From contig CAUFRY010000032.1 in NCBI GenBank assembly GCA_959028445.1, forward strand, positions 1-24,443: DNA of 24,443 nucleotides, given 5' to 3'. The position numbers and the translations under genes are program-made. Below the pieces are notes generated by a model. The model searched no databases and had not been told where the DNA came from. It saw only the letters and a list, made by a program, of their open reading frames with translations. Below, piece after piece: positions 20,344 through 24,443 of the stretch. Numbering within the stretch: the stretch's first letter is position 1; each line of letters opens with the position of its first letter. This stretch comes from an uncultured Collinsella sp. (GTDB taxonomy: Bacteria > Actinomycetota > Coriobacteriia > Coriobacteriales > Coriobacteriaceae).

Positions 20344-22107
20344 CTAGTGCTTGCCGCCGTGGCTGTTGAGCCAGATATTGCGGCCCAGCATAAGTGCCAG
20401 CACCAGCGCGCTCACGTAGCCCATAAAGCCAATGACCGGGATACCAAACACAACCGGCTCGATGCGTGCGTAGTACACCACCGACGAGCCGATAAACAGA
20501 CCGGCGATCACAATTGCCATCGACATGCGGTCGATAATTCCACCCAGCTGCCGCAGCGCCTTATCGCTGCTCATAATCTGCGTGTTCACCTTAAGCTGAC
20601 CGCGCGTGAGCATGCGCGACGCCAAGCCCAGATACTCGGCCGCCTCGAGCGAGCCTTTTGCCGCGCGATAGCTGCTCGCGGCAAGATCGCGCCCCATTTC
20701 GCGGACGCGCGCATAGGAGCTCTTCTCGTTTTTGATGTGCGCCTGGATGATCTGGATCATGTTGACGTTGGGCATGTACTCGGTCAGCAGGCCCTCGAGC
20801 GTCACCATGCCGCGGGCGAACATCGTCACCACGCTCGGCAACTCAACGTCGTTTTTGCGCGCCAGGTTTAGCAGCGAGGTCAAAAACTCGCCGATATCCA
20901 GGTCCTTAAGGTCGAGGCCCGCAAAGTCGGCGACGATAAAGTCCAAGTCGGACAAAAAGGCCGAATGGTCAAGCTCGGCCGAATCGCCGCGCGTCACGGC
21001 AAAGCGCATAAGCGAATCCTTGAGCTTGGGCACGTCGCCCTCGGCCACGGCGAAAATCATATCCTTGACGATACCGCGGTCGTGACTCGACATGCGCCCG
21101 ACCATGCCCAGGTCAATAAAGTAGACGATGCCGTCCTTGAGGATGATGTTTCCCGCATGCGGGTCGGCATGGAAAAAGCCATCGTCGAGCACCTGCGTCG
21201 AGTAGTCCTCGACGATTGCGGCGCCAATCTTCTCCAAATCATAACCCTCGGCTGCCAAACGCTTGGGATCGGCAATGGAGATGCCTTCGATGTAGTCCAT
21301 GACCACCACGTGCTCGGTGCAAAGGTCAAGGTAGGATTTGGGACACGACACGCCATGCACGCTTTTGTGGAAGTCATAGAAATCGTTGAGGTTTTTGGCC
21401 TCGGCCAAAAAGTTGGTCTCCTCGCGAAACGAGGTCCACAGCTCTTCGACCACGCCATGCAGATCCACAAACTGATCGGTGTTGACAAACTTGGAAACGA
21501 TGCGCACCACCGAGCGAATGATGTCGATGTCTTGAGCCATCACCTGCTGCGCGCCGGGGCGCTGCACCTTAACGGCCACGTCCTCGCCGGTCACCAGGCG
21601 AGCGCGGTGCACCTGCGCGAGCGACGCGCTTCCGAGCGGGTTGGGGTCGATTGCGTCGAACATCTGCCCCAGGCGCTGACCGTATTCCTCTTCCAGGCAG
21701 CGGAGCACCACCTCATACGGCACCGGCTCTACGTCGGAGCGCAGGCGACGCAGCTCGTCGCAAAACCGCTGCGGCAAGATCTCGGAGCGGTTGGCCAAAA
21801 TCTGCCCCATCTTGACGAACATGGGGCCAAGCTCTTCGAGCAGACGACGCAGGCGCACCGGCGTGAGGTTATCCCATACACGGTACTTTTTGATCAGGCG
21901 AACGATCTGACCGATGCGCTCACGACGACCTGCCGGCGTGAGCTGGTATTCCTCGTCCGGCGCCATCGCGTCGGGCTCCTCGGGGACCATATCGACAGCG
22001 CGCGGCTTTTTGCGAGCACCCGAGACGGCGGCCTCAACCTCATCGACAACCGCCGTCTCGTCACCCAAGGGATCTAGATTGTTGTAATCGGTGGTGGAAT
22101 CTGCCAT
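20344..22107 (-). CDS. ABC1/UbiB/AarF-type atypical kinase
   Basis: A 587-residue member of the ABC1/UbiB atypical kinase-like family, whose members act at membranes in isoprenoid-lipid or quinone metabolism. Motifs: KMGQ (99-102) of the family-specific extension, PLGSASLAQVHRA with GSAS (159-162) in the A-rich loop position, VAVK with Lys180, HADPHAGN (313-320) and IDLG (331-334) as the catalytic and metal-binding loops. Two hydrophobic segments at the C terminus (about 528-580) anchor it in the membrane. An acidic N-terminal extension of about 55 residues is less conserved. It follows the phasin-like gene by 8 bp, with no strong Shine-Dalgarno of its own, suggesting translational coupling. 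Quinone genes are not nearby; the substrate is unknown. Confidence 0.88.
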   Translation of the reverse strand: MADSTTDYNNLDPLGDETAVVDEVEAAVSGARKKPRAVDMVPEEPDAMAPDEEYQLTPAGRRERIGQIVRLIKKYRVWDNLTPVRLRRLLEELGPMFVKMGQILANRSEILPQRFCDELRRLRSDVEPVPYEVVLRCLEEEYGQRLGQMFDAIDPNPLGSASLAQVHRARLVTGEDVAVKVQRPGAQQVMAQDIDIIRSVVRIVSKFVNTDQFVDLHGVVEELWTSFREETNFLAEAKNLNDFYDFHKSVHGVSCPKSYLDLCTEHVVVMDYIEGISIADPKRLAAEGYDLEKIGAAIVEDYSTQVLDDGFFHADPHAGNIILKDGIVYFIDLGMVGRMSSHDRGIVKDMIFAVAEGDVPKLKDSLMRFAVTRGDSAELDHSAFLSDLDFIVADFAGLDLKDLDIGEFLTSLLNLARKNDVELPSVVTMFARGMVTLEGLLTEYMPNVNMIQIIQAHIKNEKSSYARVREMGRDLAASSYRAAKGSLEAAEYLGLASRMLTRGQLKVNTQIMSSDKALRQLGGIIDRMSMAIVIAGLFIGSSVVYYARIEPVVFGIPVIGFMGYVSALVLALMLGRNIWLNSHGGKH

Positions 22108-22115
22108 CTGCGCTG

Positions 22116-22532
22116 CTACTCGGCCTCTTCGGCGTCCTCTGCGTCGTCGGGCTCAACAGACTCGACGGGCACCGAGGTCACGTTATCCTCAACCGAATCG
22201 ACGATGTCGCGCACATGGGCTAAAAAGGCCGTGCGCTCGGGGGCGGTCATAACGCGGACGCGGGCCAGGATGAGCTCGTCGAGCACGCGCTGAGCCGCGG
22301 TCTCGCCCTGCATGCCCAGGCGCTCGGTGAGGTCGGAGATGGTGCCGCCGGCCTGCTCGAACATATCGGACACGCTGCGAGCGATATCGGGGGTGCCGGC
22401 GTCCTTGCGCACCTGCTCGCCCTTGGTATTGAGGTCGTCAAGGACCTTCTTGCCGCCTTCGACGGCGACGGCAGCGGCGCCGAAGCCCACGTTGATGGCA
22501 CCGTTAACAAGCTGATCGAATTTCATAACCAT
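22116..22532 (-). CDS. Small phasin-like helical protein
   Basis: A 138-residue protein with a Gly/Ala-rich N-terminal helix (NGAINVGFGAAAVAVEGG), amphipathic helices through the middle, and an acidic tail of Asp/Glu repeats. The pattern resembles phasin-like or DUF883-like helical proteins, but no firm family is recognised. ATG 22532 has GGAG 6 nt upstream; the 21-codon extension to 22595 is unsupported and the ATG at 22526 is 12 nt away. Its stop is 8 bp before the AarF-type kinase start, so the two are almost certainly one operon and may act together at the membrane. Confidence 0.65.
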   Translation of the reverse strand: MVMKFDQLVNGAINVGFGAAAVAVEGGKKVLDDLNTKGEQVRKDAGTPDIARSVSDMFEQAGGTISDLTERLGMQGETAAQRVLDELILARVRVMTAPERTAFLAHVRDIVDSVEDNVTSVPVESVEPDDAEDAEEAE

Positions 22533-22623
22533 GGTTGGCTCCAATCGTGAACAACTGCATTGGCCTTCTTGTACCCAAGATTGAGCGAACGACACAAAAT
22601 CGTTTTACCGCCAAGATAGAAAT

Positions 22624-22662
22624 CGAGCGGGGCAAATCCTTTGACGGCGTTTGCCCCGCTCG
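22624..22662 (-). terminator. Terminator-like hairpin after the C69 dipeptidase gene
   Basis: A 13-bp perfect stem (22624-22636 with 22650-22662, core GAGCGGGGCAAA) with a 13-nt loop lies 18 nt after the dipeptidase stop. On the minus strand it is followed by ATTTCTAT, a weak U-tract. Confidence 0.7.
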
Positions 22663-22680
22663 TTCGCTGCAATACAGCTT

Positions 22681-24204
22681 TTACCTTACGTTATCGTTCA
22701 TCGCGAAGGAGTTCTTCATGGCACAGCTCGTGGTGTAAAGGACCTTGCCCAGCAGGGCATCGGTCTCCACCCGCACGCGCTCGGCAAACTCCTCGTTGGC
22801 GCGGGCGAGCTCGGCGGGCACCTCGGCCTCGGGCAGTGCGGCTACGACAGCGTCAACGTCGTGAATCTGCTTGTGGCCCATGCCGCCGACCTTCTCCTGA
22901 TAATCCTCGACCGCGCGACCGCACTCATGGAAGCGGACATCGGCCAAGGCACCGATCAGGCGATTTGCCCAATAAAAATTCTCGGACGTCACACGAGCCT
23001 GCGTGTCGGCATAGTACTCGGGCATGGTCTCGACATTGGCGTACAGCGGCACGAGCGCGTTAAACGAATTGGAGCCAAACGCCATCCACTGCACGGCGCG
23101 ATACGCCGGCTGCGCATAGGGACGCAGTTGCAGCACGGCAAGCTGGCTGTTGCGATTGATGCCGATAGGACGATAGGCGCCGCGCGTGGCGGGCGTACCC
23201 TTGCTGCCGTAGCAATCGTACTCCGTGCCCTGGTAGTGACTCGAAAGCACGTACTTGATGTCCTCGATGGTCACCTTGCGCTCGGGCACGCGGCTCCAGG
23301 GAATATCGTCGCTCTCGGGCGTGTAGTCGGCCTCGGGACCGTCCCACACATCGCTGGGGTTAAGGCAGCGCTGCATATACCAGGCGCGCGGCGTGTTGTA
23401 AACGTGGTCGCTGTCGCTGTGCGAGCCAAAGGCCTCGCGCGGGTTAAAGACCGCGGCCGGACCGTCGCCCTCAACGCCCAGCGTCAAGTCCAGATGCCAC
23501 TCGGCCATCCAAGCGCGCAGGTCGGCGGAGCACATGTGATCGGCCTGGGCGCCCTCGGCATCGTCCAGGTCAAAGCTGTCGATACCCAGCTGGTTGGGCA
23601 TGGTCACATAGGCGTCATCGGGTACGCGCTTGGCGATCCAGTGGTGGCCGCCGATGGTCTCGAGCCACCAGATCTCGTCAACGTCACTAAAGGCGATGCC
23701 GTTGTTCTCGTAGGTGCCGTAGCGCTCGAGCAGGTCGCCCAGGATACGCACGCCGTCGCGGGCGGACTTGGCGTAGGGCAGGACCAGGGTCACCATATCC
23801 TCCTCACCCAGGCCACCAGGCTGCGCCGGCACATAGCCGTCCTCACCCTCGTTGCCCTTGGCGGGCACGTAGTCCACAAGCGGGTCGGCACCGCGGACGC
23901 GCTCGTTGGTGGTGAGCGTCTCGGTTGCGGACATGCCCACATTGAGCTCGTTGAAACCGGCCTCGGCCCAGATGCCGTGGCCCGGAACAACATCGGGGAC
24001 GCTCGTGTAACGCATGGGGTTATCGGGCAGCTCAACGGTCAGGTGGCTCAGGACGCTCGTGTAGACGCGCGGCTGCTCGTCGGGATGCACCACGCGCATG
24101 CGCTTGGGCTCAAACACCCCGTTGGACGAGTCCTCGTTACGCGCGACCAGGGTCGACCCGTCGTAGCTTGCGTTCTTACCGACCAAAATCGTTGTGCACG
24201 GCAT
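22681..24204 (-). CDS. C69 family dipeptidase (PepD type)
   Basis: A 507-residue peptidase of MEROPS family C69, N-terminal nucleophile hydrolases that cleave a wide range of dipeptides. The N terminus MPCTTILVGKNAS-DGSTLVARNED carries the catalytic Cys3, the residue that becomes N-terminal on maturation. Other family-like segments include GINEL-type FNELNVGMSATETL, the IWWLETIGGHHWIAKRVPDD region and SLLSSHYQGTEYD-like residues near 330. No signal peptide is present, so a cytoplasmic site is likely. ATG 24204 follows AAGGAGG by 6 nt; the ATG at 24210 touches the Shine-Dalgarno and is rejected. It is monocistronic, with a hairpin terminator downstream. Confidence 0.92.
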   Translation of the reverse strand: MPCTTILVGKNASYDGSTLVARNEDSSNGVFEPKRMRVVHPDEQPRVYTSVLSHLTVELPDNPMRYTSVPDVVPGHGIWAEAGFNELNVGMSATETLTTNERVRGADPLVDYVPAKGNEGEDGYVPAQPGGLGEEDMVTLVLPYAKSARDGVRILGDLLERYGTYENNGIAFSDVDEIWWLETIGGHHWIAKRVPDDAYVTMPNQLGIDSFDLDDAEGAQADHMCSADLRAWMAEWHLDLTLGVEGDGPAAVFNPREAFGSHSDSDHVYNTPRAWYMQRCLNPSDVWDGPEADYTPESDDIPWSRVPERKVTIEDIKYVLSSHYQGTEYDCYGSKGTPATRGAYRPIGINRNSQLAVLQLRPYAQPAYRAVQWMAFGSNSFNALVPLYANVETMPEYYADTQARVTSENFYWANRLIGALADVRFHECGRAVEDYQEKVGGMGHKQIHDVDAVVAALPEAEVPAELARANEEFAERVRVETDALLGKVLYTTSCAMKNSFAMNDNVR

Positions 24205-24216
24205 GCGCATCCTCCT

Positions 24217-24443
24217 TGAGCGAAGAAATCAAACGATAACAGTGTATCGCTTCGGCGCAGAAAGGGCGAAACCGCGGCGCTGGCAACCCCCGTGGTCAAA
24301 AAATGCCAAATATGAGTACTGTCACCAATTTAGTAACAGCAATTTTGCTACGCATGGATGTCAAAATCAACATTTGTTCAAAAATTAGAGGTCGCGCGCG
24401 CAGACGTGGTGTAAGAGTGTCCTGAGGTCCGTCGCTGCAAGTC
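24217..24443. other. Intergenic region at the window end with small inverted repeats
   Basis: AT-rich sequence upstream of the dipeptidase gene. It contains a near-palindrome CTGTCAC-N7-GTAACAG (24319-24339, one mismatch pair) and the adjacent AGCAATTTTGCT (24338-24349), either of which could be an operator. TTGACA on the minus strand near 24360 lacks a convincing -10. No gene is supported up to the window edge. Confidence 0.35.

Noticed and set aside
22651..24219. Plus-strand open frame of 522 codons
   Set aside because: It is the antisense shadow of the C69 dipeptidase and has no motif or start signal.
1..24443. CRISPR array, tRNA, rRNA or prophage
   Set aside because: No regularly spaced repeats, no cloverleaf or rRNA-like segment and no phage or integrase gene were seen on either strand.

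Overview
The window looks like chromosomal DNA of a Coriobacteriia member, most likely Collinsella-like. Base composition is GC-rich (about 60 % by eye), intergenic regions are short, and the gene content fits a gut actinobacterium: a long class III fructose-1,6-bisphosphatase, a C69 dipeptidase, DegV, QueA/QueH and DUF4430 surface proteins. The genus is an inference from protein character, not a database match. No rRNA, tRNA, CRISPR array, transposase or prophage gene was found.

Layout. 1-3400: an SDR oxidoreductase (minus strand) and a tail-anchored coiled-coil protein (plus strand), bracketed by two identical 119-bp copies of a strongly palindromic repeat. Each copy is followed by a small covarying hairpin at the end of a minus-strand gene, and a separate REP-like palindrome lies at 3146-3200. 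3391-5825: a minus-strand DUF3267 membrane protease homologue, queH and queA (late queuosine synthesis). 5958-9271: a divergent methionyl-tRNA synthetase homologue with an altered KMSKS loop, then an RsmB/RsmF-type m5C methyltransferase. 9296-11720: a 56-residue membrane protein, a TIM-barrel-like protein of unknown function and a DegV protein. 12039-15056: class III fbp followed by two tandem GtrA-type membrane proteins, with several hairpins between them. 15216-20292: the most notable locus, described below. 20344-24204: an AarF/UbiB-type kinase with a small phasin-like partner, then a C69 dipeptidase.

The main discovery candidate is at 15216-20266. A cobalamin riboswitch (20056-20228, minus strand) has a recognisable core, a 3' B12-box-like segment and a closing P1 helix. 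It lies just upstream of a two-gene operon. The first gene encodes a 1279-residue exported protein with four tandem DUF4430 domains (the fold of the transcobalamin/intrinsic-factor C-terminal domain), a PQQ-like beta-propeller, one InlB-type B-repeat, low-complexity wall-spanning linkers and a C-terminal anchor. The second, almost touching gene encodes a membrane-anchored protein with one DUF4430 domain on a long Ser/Lys/Asp linker. B12-controlled expression plus transcobalamin-like domains suggests a Gram-positive cell-surface corrinoid capture and hand-off system. The riboswitch and the domains are read from sequence; the binding function is inference.
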